Origin: CAIMZW01 sp037142435 | GTDB lineage: Bacteria > Actinomycetota > Actinomycetes > Nanopelagicales > Nanopelagicaceae | Direction: 5' to 3' | Assembly (NCBI GenBank): GCA_037142435.1 | Contig: JBAXAO010000031.1 | Location: 1-16,344 of the forward strand | Length of the DNA stretch: 16,344 nt | Part shown: positions 1 through 5,708 of the stretch, in pieces | Layout of the letters: each line of letters starts with the position of its first letter | Numbering within the stretch: the stretch's first letter is position 1 | Program-made: the position numbers and the translations under genes | The notes under the pieces: model-generated | Seen by the model: the letters and a program-made list of their open reading frames with translations, nothing else | Told to the model about the DNA's origin: nothing | Databases searched by the model: none

Positions 1-27
1 GTCGGCGCCATTTCATAATCTGAAAAC

Positions 28-101
28 TGGAGCGGGTGACCGGGATCGAACCGGCATGGCCAGCTTGGAAGGCTGGGGCTCTACCATTGAGCTACACCCG
101 C
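28..101 (-). tRNA. tRNA-Gly (anticodon TCC)
   Basis: Read on the minus strand, this folds into a complete cloverleaf of 71 nt plus an encoded CCA (plus-strand 28-30, tgg). The acceptor stem GCGGGTG pairs perfectly with CACCCGC. The D arm holds GTAGCTCAATGGTAGAGC, and the T arm is CCGG-TTCGATC-CCGG. The anticodon stem CCAGC/GCTGG encloses the loop CTTCCAA, so the anticodon is TCC (plus-strand 67-69) and reads GGA/GGG glycine codons. The discriminator base is U (plus-strand a31), as is usual for bacterial tRNA-Gly. It is transcribed leftward, divergent from tRNA-Pro. No terminator for it is visible in the 27 bases left in the window. Confidence 0.97.
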
Positions 102-213
102 GTATTTCACGCGTGGAGTTGAATCCAATTTAGGTTCAACACCGTGCGGGGCCTAGAGTATCTCCTCGGTTAGGAGAAGGGAATTTAACCCCCTAGAATC
201 CTCACTTACGCCG
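102..213. promoter_or_regulatory. divergent intergenic control region between two tRNA genes
   Basis: This 112-bp gap must hold the promoters for the divergent tRNA-Gly and tRNA-Pro genes. Two inverted repeats are visible. One is at 118-140: arms GTTGAA(T)CC and GGTTCAAC around a 6-nt loop, with one bulged base. The other is at 161-177: TCTCCT and AGGAGA around CGGTT. The tRNA-Gly promoter is not clear. Candidates read on the minus strand are TAAATT (plus 127-132), which would give a leader of about 19 nt, and TACTCT (plus 155-160) with TTCCCT 17 bp upstream, which would give about 46 nt. No open reading frame is credible here. Confidence 0.5.
170..199 (+). promoter_or_regulatory. candidate promoter of tRNA-Pro
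   Basis: TAGAAT at 194-199 matches the -10 consensus TATAAT at five of six positions and ends 14 bp before the mature tRNA start. A weak -35, TTAGGA at 170-175, lies 18 bp upstream. The predicted transcription start would be near 206, leaving a leader of about 8 nt for 5' processing. The -35 overlaps the right arm of the hairpin at 161-177, so that structure could influence promoter use. This is inferred from spacing and consensus only. Confidence 0.45.
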
Positions 214-289
214 CGGGGCGTAGCGTAGTGGCTAGCGCGCCTGCTTTGGGAGCAGGAGACCGGGAGTTCGAATCTCCCCGCCCCGACCA
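214..289 (+). tRNA. tRNA-Pro (anticodon TGG)
   Basis: This is a complete cloverleaf of 73 nt plus encoded CCA (287-289). The acceptor stem CGGGGCG (214-220) pairs with CGCCCCG (279-285), and the discriminator is A286. The anticodon stem CCTGC/GCAGG surrounds the loop TTTGGGA. This gives anticodon TGG (247-249) with G at position 37, the residue normally methylated in proline tRNAs. The T arm contains GTTCGAATC. The tRNA ends only 41 nt before the trigger factor start codon, with no terminator between, so a joint primary transcript with tig is plausible. Confidence 0.97.
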
Positions 290-330
290 GAAATACCAGG
301 TCATTAAATCTTCACCTCCAAAGGAGCACT

Positions 331-1641
331 GTGAAAAGCGCCGTCGAAACCCTCTCTAAAACCCGAGTAAAACTTTCTATTGAAATTACCTTCGACGAGC
401 TCGATCCTTATATTCAAGCTGCCTTCAAGTCGCTCTCCGAGCGCATCAACATCCCGGGCTTTCGCAAAGGCAAAGTTCCCTCAGCAATGGTTGAACAACG
501 CGTTGGCCGTGCTGCCATTTTGGATGAAGCCATTAACGGTGCGCTTCCTGATTTCTACAACCAAGCAACCCGCGAGCACGAAGTCCTCGTCATTGGTCGC
601 CCTAATGTAGATATCACCGAACTCGTAGACCGCGAGAAGTTGTCTTTCACAGTTGAAGTAGATGTTCGTCCAGAACTCGATCTCCCTAACTTCTCTGAAA
701 TCACCATCACCGTTGATGATGTTGTTGTTGCAGATTCCGAAGTTGCCGAGCAGATCGACGCGCTACGCGCTCGCTTTGGAACATTGACCACTGTCGAGAA
801 GGCCGTCGAAGATGGCGACTTCGTCACCTTGGATTTGGTTGCATCTGTTAATGGTGCAGAGATTGATGGCGGAACAGCTAACGATATTTCTTACGAAGTC
901 GGCACCAATCGAATGATCGATGGTTTGGATGAGGCGCTACAAGGTCTTTCCGCTGGTGAATCAAAGCGATTCAATGCTCCTTTGGTCGGAATGGCTGAAG
1001 GCGAATCTGGCGATATCGACGTAACAGTCAAGGCCGTCAAGCATCGTGACTTGCCAGAACTCGATGATTCTTTCGCAGCGCTTGCCAGCGAATTCGAAAC
1101 ACTTGCTGAATTGCGTGCAGATGTTTCAACCCGTCTCGAGCGCATCAAGACTTTGGAACAAGGCACCCACGCCCGCGACTTGCTCATTGCAAAGTTGAAA
1201 GAGACCGTCGATATTCCACTTCCTACCAACATCATTGATGACGAAGTACACGAGCACCTCGAGCGCGAAGGTCGCTTGGAAGATGACAAGCACCGCGCCG
1301 AAGTTATCGAAGAAGTCACCGCATCATTGACTCAAGAAATTCTTTTGGACTCCATCGTGAAGGCCGAGCAAGTTGTTGTTAACGAGAATGAATTGACCGA
1401 GTACTTGGTCCGTTCTGCAGATCGTTACCGCATGACTCCTGACCAATTCATCAAGGAAGTTTCCGAAGCTGGTCAGATCACCTCGATTGTTGCTGAAGTA
1501 ACTCGTGCCAAGGCTTTGGCCGGAGTTCTCTCCCGCGTCAAGGTTGTTACCACCTCTGGAAAGAGCGTTGACCTAGAGGCATTGGCTCCACAGAAGGCAC
1601 CAGCCGATTCTGAAGAAGGCGAAGAAGCCGCTTCCGAGTAA
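331..1641 (+). CDS. tig: trigger factor, ribosome-associated chaperone and prolyl isomerase
   Basis: Trigger factor docks at the ribosomal exit tunnel through L23 and shields nascent chains in the cytoplasm. The 436-residue product has the expected three parts. The N-terminal ribosome-binding domain has the signature GFRKGKVP at residues 43-50. An FKBP-type isomerase domain spans roughly residues 155-240 (for example YEVGTNRMIDGLDEAL). An alpha-helical substrate-cradling domain covers about 240-415 and is followed by a disordered acidic tail (DSEEGEEAASE). The GTG start at 331 is supported by AAGGAG at 321-326, four bases upstream. That spacing is short, but no better start lies nearby. The gene follows tRNA-Pro by 41 bp without a recognisable promoter of its own. 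Placement directly before clpP1P2 is standard in actinobacteria and links folding to degradation. Length and domains are normal, so identification is secure. Confidence 0.97.
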   Translation: MKSAVETLSKTRVKLSIEITFDELDPYIQAAFKSLSERINIPGFRKGKVPSAMVEQRVGRAAILDEAINGALPDFYNQATREHEVLVIGRPNVDITELVDREKLSFTVEVDVRPELDLPNFSEITITVDDVVVADSEVAEQIDALRARFGTLTTVEKAVEDGDFVTLDLVASVNGAEIDGGTANDISYEVGTNRMIDGLDEALQGLSAGESKRFNAPLVGMAEGESGDIDVTVKAVKHRDLPELDDSFAALASEFETLAELRADVSTRLERIKTLEQGTHARDLLIAKLKETVDIPLPTNIIDDEVHEHLEREGRLEDDKHRAEVIEEVTASLTQEILLDSIVKAEQVVVNENELTEYLVRSADRYRMTPDQFIKEVSEAGQITSIVAEVTRAKALAGVLSRVKVVTTSGKSVDLEALAPQKAPADSEEGEEAASE

Positions 1642-1658
1642 CTTCTCTCAGGGCGAAC
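1641..1658 (+). promoter_or_regulatory. ClgR-like operator upstream of clpP1
   Basis: Actinobacterial ClgR activates clp protease genes. Its published motifs, recalled from memory, are WNNWCGCYNANRGCGWWS for Corynebacterium and GTTCGC-N5-GCG for Streptomyces. This 18-mer (acttctctcagggcgaac) fits the first at every constrained position except the middle G of CGC, which is T1646. On the opposite strand it reads GTTCGC-N5-GAG, one mismatch from the second. It starts on the last base of the tig stop codon and lies about 125-140 bp before the clpP1 start codon. It overlaps a transcript hairpin (1646-1667), which is a rival explanation for part of its symmetry. Binding is inferred, and no clgR gene is present in the window. 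Confidence 0.45.
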
Positions 1659-1687
1659 ACTCTGAGGCAGAAAAAGGCTTTTTTCTG
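1646..1687 (+). terminator. tandem hairpins after tig, possible weak terminator or attenuator
   Basis: Two hairpins follow tig back to back. The first pairs CTCAGGG (1647-1653) with CTCTGAG (1660-1666) around CGAACA, with one G-U pair. The second pairs CAGAAAAA (1668-1675) with TTTTTCTG (1680-1687) around GGCT. The T-run belongs to the second stem instead of following a GC-rich stem, so this is not a classic intrinsic terminator. Partial read-through from tig into clpP1 is therefore possible. Confidence 0.35.
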
Positions 1688-1693
1688 GAAGCA

Positions 1694-1734
1694 ATTGACC
1701 GAAAAGGTTGTTAGGGTCAATACAGCGATTTAAT
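1694..1734 (+). promoter_or_regulatory. clpP1P2 promoter region with operator-like inverted repeat
   Basis: A perfect 7-bp inverted repeat, ATTGACC (1694-1700) and GGTCAAT (1715-1721), has arm centres 21 bp apart, two helical turns. This is the geometry of a dimeric regulator site. Its left arm contains a -35-like TTGACC but no matching -10 lies 16-18 bp downstream. The best -10 is TTTAAT at 1729-1734, with TTGTTA at 1708-1713 spaced 15 bp upstream. It would start transcription near 1741 and leave a leader of about 42 nt. The exact promoter is uncertain. Confidence 0.35.
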
Positions 1735-1782
1735 TCGTACCAGATTTCCGGCGCATATCTGCTGGAAGACCAGGAGGAAGTA

Positions 1783-2394
1783 GTGGAGATCATTACCGCG
1801 GGTTCTGCGGGTTCTGCGATGGGCGGTCTAGATGACCATATTTACCAACGCCTGCTCAGAGAACGAATCATCTTCCTAGGATCTGTAGTTGAAGATTCCA
1901 TGGCCAACGCCATCTGTGCCCAGATTCTGCTCCTAGCAGCTGAGGATCCAGAGAAAGATATTTACCTTTACATCAACTCACCAGGCGGTTCAATCTCTGC
2001 CGGTATGGCTATTTACGACACCATGCAGTTCGTCAAGAACGATGTCGCCACTGTTGCGATGGGTCTTGCCGCTTCAATGGGTCAGTTCTTGCTCTGTGCT
2101 GGCGCAGCCGGCAAGCGCTACGCGCTGCCACACGCTCGCATCATGATGCACCAACCTTCGGGCGGCATCGGCGGAACAGCATCTGATATCAAGATCCAAG
2201 CCGAGCAAATGTCATTTACCAAGAAGAACATGGCCGACCTCATTGCTTTCCACACTGGCCAAACTGCTGAACAGATCGAAACCGATTCCGATCGTGACCG
2301 TTGGTTCAACGCTGAAGATGCCAAGACCTACGGTTTTGTAGATCACGTGGTTCGTTCGGCCAGCCAAGTTTCAGGAAGCGGTGGAACAGCATGA
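1783..2394 (+). CDS. clpP1: ATP-dependent Clp protease proteolytic subunit ClpP1
   Basis: This is a serine peptidase of family S14. In actinobacteria ClpP1 and ClpP2 form a mixed two-ring tetradecamer that is fed by ClpX or ClpC. From this start the product has 203 residues, like the roughly 200-residue ClpP1 of Mycobacterium. The catalytic triad is visible: Ser98 in GLAASMGQF, His123 in ARIMMHQPSGG and Asp172 in DSDRDRWF. The head-domain motif YINSPGGSISAGMAIYDTMQ is also present. The GTG at 1783 is chosen because AGGAGG (1772-1777) precedes it by five bases. The frame stays open back to a TTG at 1708, but that start has no ribosome binding site and would add 25 residues absent from the family. 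The N-terminus (ITAGSAGSAMGG) may be a short processed propeptide. The stop overlaps the clpP2 ATG (ATGA), so the two are translationally coupled. Confidence 0.95.
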   Translation: MEIITAGSAGSAMGGLDDHIYQRLLRERIIFLGSVVEDSMANAICAQILLLAAEDPEKDIYLYINSPGGSISAGMAIYDTMQFVKNDVATVAMGLAASMGQFLLCAGAAGKRYALPHARIMMHQPSGGIGGTASDIKIQAEQMSFTKKNMADLIAFHTGQTAEQIETDSDRDRWFNAEDAKTYGFVDHVVRSASQVSGSGGTA

Positions 2395-3026
2395 AGATGG
2401 AGATGAATCCCATGAACGATTTTTCCAGCCGTTACGTTCTTCCAACTATTGAAGAGCGCACCAGCTATGGCTACAAGCGTCTAGATCCTTATACAAAACT
2501 CTTCGAAGAGCGCATCATTTTCTTGGGTCAAGCAATCGATGACACCATTGCCAACGATGTTATGGCCCAGCTGTTGACATTGGAATCCATGGATCCCGAT
2601 CGCGACATCATGATGTACATCAACTCACCTGGTGGCTCGTTCACAGCACTGACTGCAATTTATGACACCATGCAATTTGTGCGACCAGACGTTATGACTG
2701 TCTGCTTGGGACAAGCTGCTTCTGCTGCCGCAGTTTTGCTTGCCGGCGGTGCTCCCGGAAAGCGTTATGCACTCGAGCATGCCCGCATTCTGATTCACCA
2801 GCCTTACAGCGAAGGTGGCGGACAAGGATCTGACATCGAGATTCAAGCACGTGAAATCTTGCGCATGCGCACTCTGCTCGAGCAGATGTTGGCAAAGCAC
2901 ACCAACAAGAGCATCGAAGAGATCACCAAAGATATCGAGCGCGACAAGATTCTTACCTCGGCTGAAGCAGTCGAATACGGAATCGTCGACAAGGTCTTCG
3001 CTAGCCGTAAGGCCAACGCTAAGTAA
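2391..3026 (+). CDS. clpP2: ATP-dependent Clp protease proteolytic subunit ClpP2
   Basis: This is the second S14 peptidase subunit of the actinobacterial ClpP1P2 complex. The 211-residue product has Ser111 in GQAASAAAVLL, His136 in ARILIHQPYS and Asp185 in DIERDKILTS, so the triad is complete. GQAASAAAVLL and RYVLP near residues 14-18 resemble mycobacterial ClpP2 (RYILP). Mycobacterial ClpP2 is processed just before that Arg, so cleavage before Arg14 is a reasonable inference. The ATG at 2391 overlaps the clpP1 stop by 4 bp. An in-frame ATG at 2412 is a serious alternative, because GGAG at 2399-2402 sits nine bases before it; it would remove seven residues without touching the conserved core. 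Transcription ends at the hairpin 24 bp downstream. Confidence 0.95.
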   Translation: MKMEMNPMNDFSSRYVLPTIEERTSYGYKRLDPYTKLFEERIIFLGQAIDDTIANDVMAQLLTLESMDPDRDIMMYINSPGGSFTALTAIYDTMQFVRPDVMTVCLGQAASAAAVLLAGGAPGKRYALEHARILIHQPYSEGGGQGSDIEIQAREILRMRTLLEQMLAKHTNKSIEEITKDIERDKILTSAEAVEYGIVDKVFASRKANAK

Positions 3027-3049
3027 CTTCTCGAATCTAGAAAGTATTG

Positions 3050-3080
3050 AAAATAAGGCGCTTCGGCGCCTTATTTTTTT
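3050..3080 (+). terminator. rho-independent terminator after clpP2
   Basis: A perfect stem of 11-12 bp (AAATAAGGCGC and GCGCCTTATTT, 3051-3061 and 3066-3076) closes with C-G on a TTCG loop, an exceptionally stable tetraloop. It runs straight into a tract of seven T (3074-3080). It separates clpP1P2 from the MFS gene, whose start codon is only 15 bp further on. Confidence 0.93.
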
Positions 3081-3083
3081 GAC

Positions 3084-3095
3084 TAAACTTAGGTA
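3084..3095 (+). promoter_or_regulatory. candidate leaderless promoter (-10) of the MFS gene
   Basis: TAAACT at 3084-3089 fits the TAnnnT form of the -10 element and is followed by six bases and then the ATG at 3096. Transcription would start at or next to the A of the start codon. No Shine-Dalgarno sequence precedes the ATG. A -35 at normal spacing would fall inside the terminator hairpin and is not recognisable. Confidence 0.5.
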
Positions 3096-4355
3096 ATGGC
3101 AAAGAAGAATCCTTTTGATACTTCAGTCTTCAGCCATCAAGGATTCTGGCAGTTGTGGGTCTCTGGGCTTTTGATCATCATCGGCTACCAAGCCTTTCCA
3201 GTTGCCCTTGCCGTAACCGTTCTTGATGCTGGCGGCAGCGCTTCCACATTGGGAACAATTCTTGCCGCCCGCGTTTTCTCTTCAGTTCTTCTTGTGCTCG
3301 CAGGTGGCGTCTGGGCTGATCGTCTGCCTCAGAAGTACGTCATGATTTTTGCAGATGTCCTTCGCGCGCTGCTGACACTTGGAATTGTTTTTGCATCTGT
3401 TGCGCATGCACACGCATGGGTTCTTGCGCTAATTGTTTTCGTTATGGGTGCAGGTGAAGCGCTTGGCGCGCCAGCTTCCAATTCGATCTTGCCTTCCATA
3501 CTTCCTGCAGAAAAGTTGCCAGCAGGAAATGCGCTTCGCAGTGTCACGGGTCGAACTGGTTCCATCGTTGGTCCGGCTTTAGGTGGATTAATGGTGGCGA
3601 CCTTGGGCAGCAAAACAACATTCGTCTTTGTTGCGGGTCTGTTCTTGGTCGGGACTTCGCTACTTATTGGAATCAAGAGCCCGCCGAAACTCGTCAATGA
3701 GAACCGCCCGACCTTCATTCATGAAGTTAAAGAGGGTCTAAAAGCTGTTTGGTCGATGCCGTGGGTCTTCTGGTTGATCTTGATTGCATCGGTTCAGCTG
3801 ATGGTCGTTATCGGTGTCGAAAGCGTTTTGCTTCCCGTTATCACCCGGCGCGAATTTCACGGCAACGGCGTCTTTGCGGCATCGACGGCGGTTTTTGCCT
3901 TTGGCGGCGTCATTACTGCGCTCTTGGCCGCACGATATAAAGCCAAGAAGCCAGGGCTGCTTTCGATTGTTTCGTGGATGTTCTTTGCAGCCGCGCCGCT
4001 GGCCTTGGCTTTCCCAATCGCTCCGTGGTTTGTTATCGGCCTTTATTTCATTGCCGGAATGGCAACTGAACCATTTGGTGTTTATTGGTCGACTGCACTC
4101 CAGCGCGAAATTCCAACTGAGATGCTAGGCCGAGTTTCCAGTGTCGACTACATGGGATCCCTGGCCCTCTTGCCGATCGGAATGGCGTTGGCAGGTCCAG
4201 TCACCAAAGTCGTGGGGGAGCGCCCGTATCTCATCGGCGCAACCGTCTTTCATATCGTTCTCTGCTTTGTCATGCTGGCGATTCCTGGTGCCCTTTATTT
4301 CAAAGCACCCCGAACGGCGGATTCGCCTATAAGCGAACAAGGAACCCAGCATTAA
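3096..4355 (+). CDS. MFS transporter, exporter-like (MFS_3/EntS-type)
   Basis: The 419-residue product is a polytopic inner-membrane protein with about twelve hydrophobic segments, the size and pattern of the major facilitator superfamily. The short N-terminal tail leads into helix 1 near residues 17-38. The cytoplasmic loop 2-3 carries the MFS motif A form GGVWADRLPQK at about 70-80. A longer central loop (residues about 194-215, PPKLVNENRPTFIHEVKEG) divides the two halves. Overall wording resembles the MFS_3 group, which includes enterobactin-exporter-like proteins. The substrate cannot be told from sequence. The ATG at 3096 is leaderless by the spacing of TAAACT. The gene interrupts the clpP1P2-clpX order found in relatives, having its own promoter after a strong terminator. 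Its 3' end carries a ClgR-like palindrome for clpX. A link to proteolysis is not shown. Confidence 0.85.
   Translation: MAKKNPFDTSVFSHQGFWQLWVSGLLIIIGYQAFPVALAVTVLDAGGSASTLGTILAARVFSSVLLVLAGGVWADRLPQKYVMIFADVLRALLTLGIVFASVAHAHAWVLALIVFVMGAGEALGAPASNSILPSILPAEKLPAGNALRSVTGRTGSIVGPALGGLMVATLGSKTTFVFVAGLFLVGTSLLIGIKSPPKLVNENRPTFIHEVKEGLKAVWSMPWVFWLILIASVQLMVVIGVESVLLPVITRREFHGNGVFAASTAVFAFGGVITALLAARYKAKKPGLLSIVSWMFFAAAPLALAFPIAPWFVIGLYFIAGMATEPFGVYWSTALQREIPTEMLGRVSSVDYMGSLALLPIGMALAGPVTKVVGERPYLIGATVFHIVLCFVMLAIPGALYFKAPRTADSPISEQGTQH
4319..4338 (+). promoter_or_regulatory. ClgR-like palindrome upstream of clpX
   Basis: TTCGC (4322-4326) and GCGAA (4333-4337) form a perfect inverted repeat around CTATAA, and the right half reads GCGAAC like known ClgR half-sites. 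The spacer between CGC and GCG is six bases, whereas the recalled ClgR consensus has five, so it is a near-match. It lies inside the last codons of the MFS gene, centred about 64 bp before the predicted clpX transcription start, a usual distance for an activator. Function is inferred. Confidence 0.4.
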
Positions 4356-4360
4356 CCACG

Positions 4361-4393
4361 GCTAAAAGTGGGTAAAAGTTCTAGCCTTGGGAC
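4361..4393 (+). promoter_or_regulatory. clpX promoter: 10-bp direct repeat and leaderless -10
   Basis: Two adjacent 10-bp units, GCTAAAAGTG (4361-4370) and GGTAAAAGTT (4371-4380), match at eight of ten positions and repeat once per helical turn. Next comes TAGCCT (4382-4387), a TAnnnT -10 candidate, then six bases and the clpX ATG at 4394. No Shine-Dalgarno sequence and no good -35 are present, which fits an activator-dependent leaderless promoter. Confidence 0.45.
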
Positions 4394-5692
4394 ATGTCCA
4401 CACGTATTGGCGAGTCCGGCGACCTCCTGAAGTGTTCCTTTTGCGGGAAGACTCAGAAGCAGGTTAAAAAGTTAATTGCGGGTCCTGGTGTTTATATTTG
4501 CGACGAGTGCATCGATCTCTGCAACGAAATTATTATCGAAGAGCTCAGCGATACCTCCAGCCTGGGATTGCAGGAACTTCCCAAGCCACAAGAAATCTAC
4601 GAATTCCTAGATCAGTACGTCATTGGTCAAGATCGTGCCAAGAAGTCTTTATCTGTGGCGGTCTACAACCACTACAAGCGAGTTCAATCAGGCGAATCCA
4701 AGCGCGAAGATTCCGTCGAACTTTCCAAGTCCAACATTTTGATTCTTGGACCAACTGGCTGTGGCAAGACTTTGCTGGCCCAGACTCTGGCGCGCATGCT
4801 TAATGTTCCCTTTGCCATTGCAGATGCCACTGCTCTTACCGAGGCCGGTTATGTGGGCGAGGACGTCGAAAACATTCTCTTGAAATTGATCCAGGCTGCT
4901 GACTTCGATGTGAAGAAGGCCGAGACTGGCATCATCTATATCGACGAGATCGACAAGGTTGCGCGCAAGAGCGAGAACCCGTCGATCACTCGCGACGTAT
5001 CCGGAGAAGGTGTCCAGCAAGCGCTCTTGAAGATTCTGGAAGGCACTACCGCTTCCGTTCCACCTCAGGGCGGACGCAAGCATCCTCATCAAGAGTTTTT
5101 ACAAATCGATACCACCAATATTCTCTTTATCGTCGGTGGCGCATTTGCTGGCCTGGAAAAAATCATCGAAGGTCGCAAAGGCAAAGCTGGAGTTGGTTTC
5201 AACGCCCGCTTGCAGAGCGCTGAAGAATCGGCCGCCAAGGATTACTTCGGCGATGTTATGCCGGAAGATCTCTTGAAGTTCGGCATGATTCCTGAATTTA
5301 TTGGTCGCCTTCCCATCTTGACCAGCGTCGAGAATTTGGATCGCCCGGCCCTTATGCAGATTCTCACCGAGCCAAAGAATGCATTGGTCAAGCAATACCA
5401 CCGACTCTTTGAACTCGACGGCGTAGAACTTGAGATATCTGAAGAAGCCCTAGAAGTTGTGGCTGAACTTGCCATCAAGCGCGGTACTGGAGCTCGCGGA
5501 TTGCGCGCCATCATGGAAGAGACCTTGCTTGCCGTGATGTATGAAGTTCCATCCCGAACCGATGTCGACAAGGTGATCATCACCCCCGAGGTGGTTCGCA
5601 AAGAAGCCGCCCCAACTTTCGTCAATCGCCCTGCCGGCGCCCCCAAAAAGGGCCTTAAGGCAGAAAAGCGTTCGGAAGAGAAGAGCGCTTAA
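4394..5692 (+). CDS. clpX: ATP-dependent Clp protease ATP-binding subunit ClpX
   Basis: ClpX is the hexameric AAA+ unfoldase that recognises tagged substrates and threads them into ClpP1P2. The 432-residue product has every expected element. The N-terminal zinc-binding domain has Cys14, Cys17, Cys36 and Cys39. Walker A is GPTGCGKT at 119-126, and Walker B IIYIDEIDK at 180-188 contains Asp184-Glu185. The pore loop is GYVGED (152-157) and the substrate-contact loop is RKH (228-230). The ClpP-docking IGF-type loop reads GVGFNA around 266-271. The arginine finger lies in EFIGRLP near 305, and the sensor 2 arginine is Arg368 in GTGARGL. Start ATG 4394 follows TAGCCT by six bases with no ribosome binding site. 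The gene is separated from clpP1P2 by the MFS gene. The stop is followed within 16 bp by valS, with no terminator. Confidence 0.98.
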   Translation: MSTRIGESGDLLKCSFCGKTQKQVKKLIAGPGVYICDECIDLCNEIIIEELSDTSSLGLQELPKPQEIYEFLDQYVIGQDRAKKSLSVAVYNHYKRVQSGESKREDSVELSKSNILILGPTGCGKTLLAQTLARMLNVPFAIADATALTEAGYVGEDVENILLKLIQAADFDVKKAETGIIYIDEIDKVARKSENPSITRDVSGEGVQQALLKILEGTTASVPPQGGRKHPHQEFLQIDTTNILFIVGGAFAGLEKIIEGRKGKAGVGFNARLQSAEESAAKDYFGDVMPEDLLKFGMIPEFIGRLPILTSVENLDRPALMQILTEPKNALVKQYHRLFELDGVELEISEEALEVVAELAIKRGTGARGLRAIMEETLLAVMYEVPSRTDVDKVIITPEVVRKEAAPTFVNRPAGAPKKGLKAEKRSEEKSA

Positions 5693-5694
5693 TC

Positions 5695-5708
5695 TAGACT
5701 CACCTCTT
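5695..5708 (+). promoter_or_regulatory. candidate leaderless promoter (-10) of valS
   Basis: TAGACT at 5695-5700 begins two bases after the clpX stop codon, and the valS ATG follows after eight bases. There is no Shine-Dalgarno sequence. A weak -35, TTCGGA (5671-5676), lies 18 bp upstream inside clpX. The same hexamer TAGACT precedes ndk. valS may also be read through from clpX, as no terminator lies between. Confidence 0.4.

Noticed and set aside
555..1319. Minus-strand open frames of 90 and 142 codons opposite tig
   Set aside because: Serine- and arginine-rich low-complexity translations typical of antisense shadows of a well-coded gene; no start signals or family likeness.
1708..1782. Longer ClpP1 starting at TTG 1708
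   Set aside because: No ribosome binding site precedes it, the added 25 residues are not ClpP-like, and the stretch carries the probable promoter and operator. GTG 1783 has an ideal AGGAGG.
3050..3080. Hairpin as a regulatory switch (riboswitch) for the MFS gene
   Set aside because: Perfect stem, TTCG loop and T-run are fully explained as an intrinsic terminator; no aptamer-like conserved structure lies before it and the MFS gene appears leaderless.
2815..3096. A 93-codon plus-strand frame over the clpP2 end and terminator
   Set aside because: Out of frame with clpP2 and runs through a strong terminator hairpin; composition is that of a shadow frame.
4688..5646. Minus-strand open frames of 100-134 codons opposite clpX
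   Set aside because: They lie entirely opposite conserved ClpX domains, with no ribosome binding sites and no recognisable motifs.
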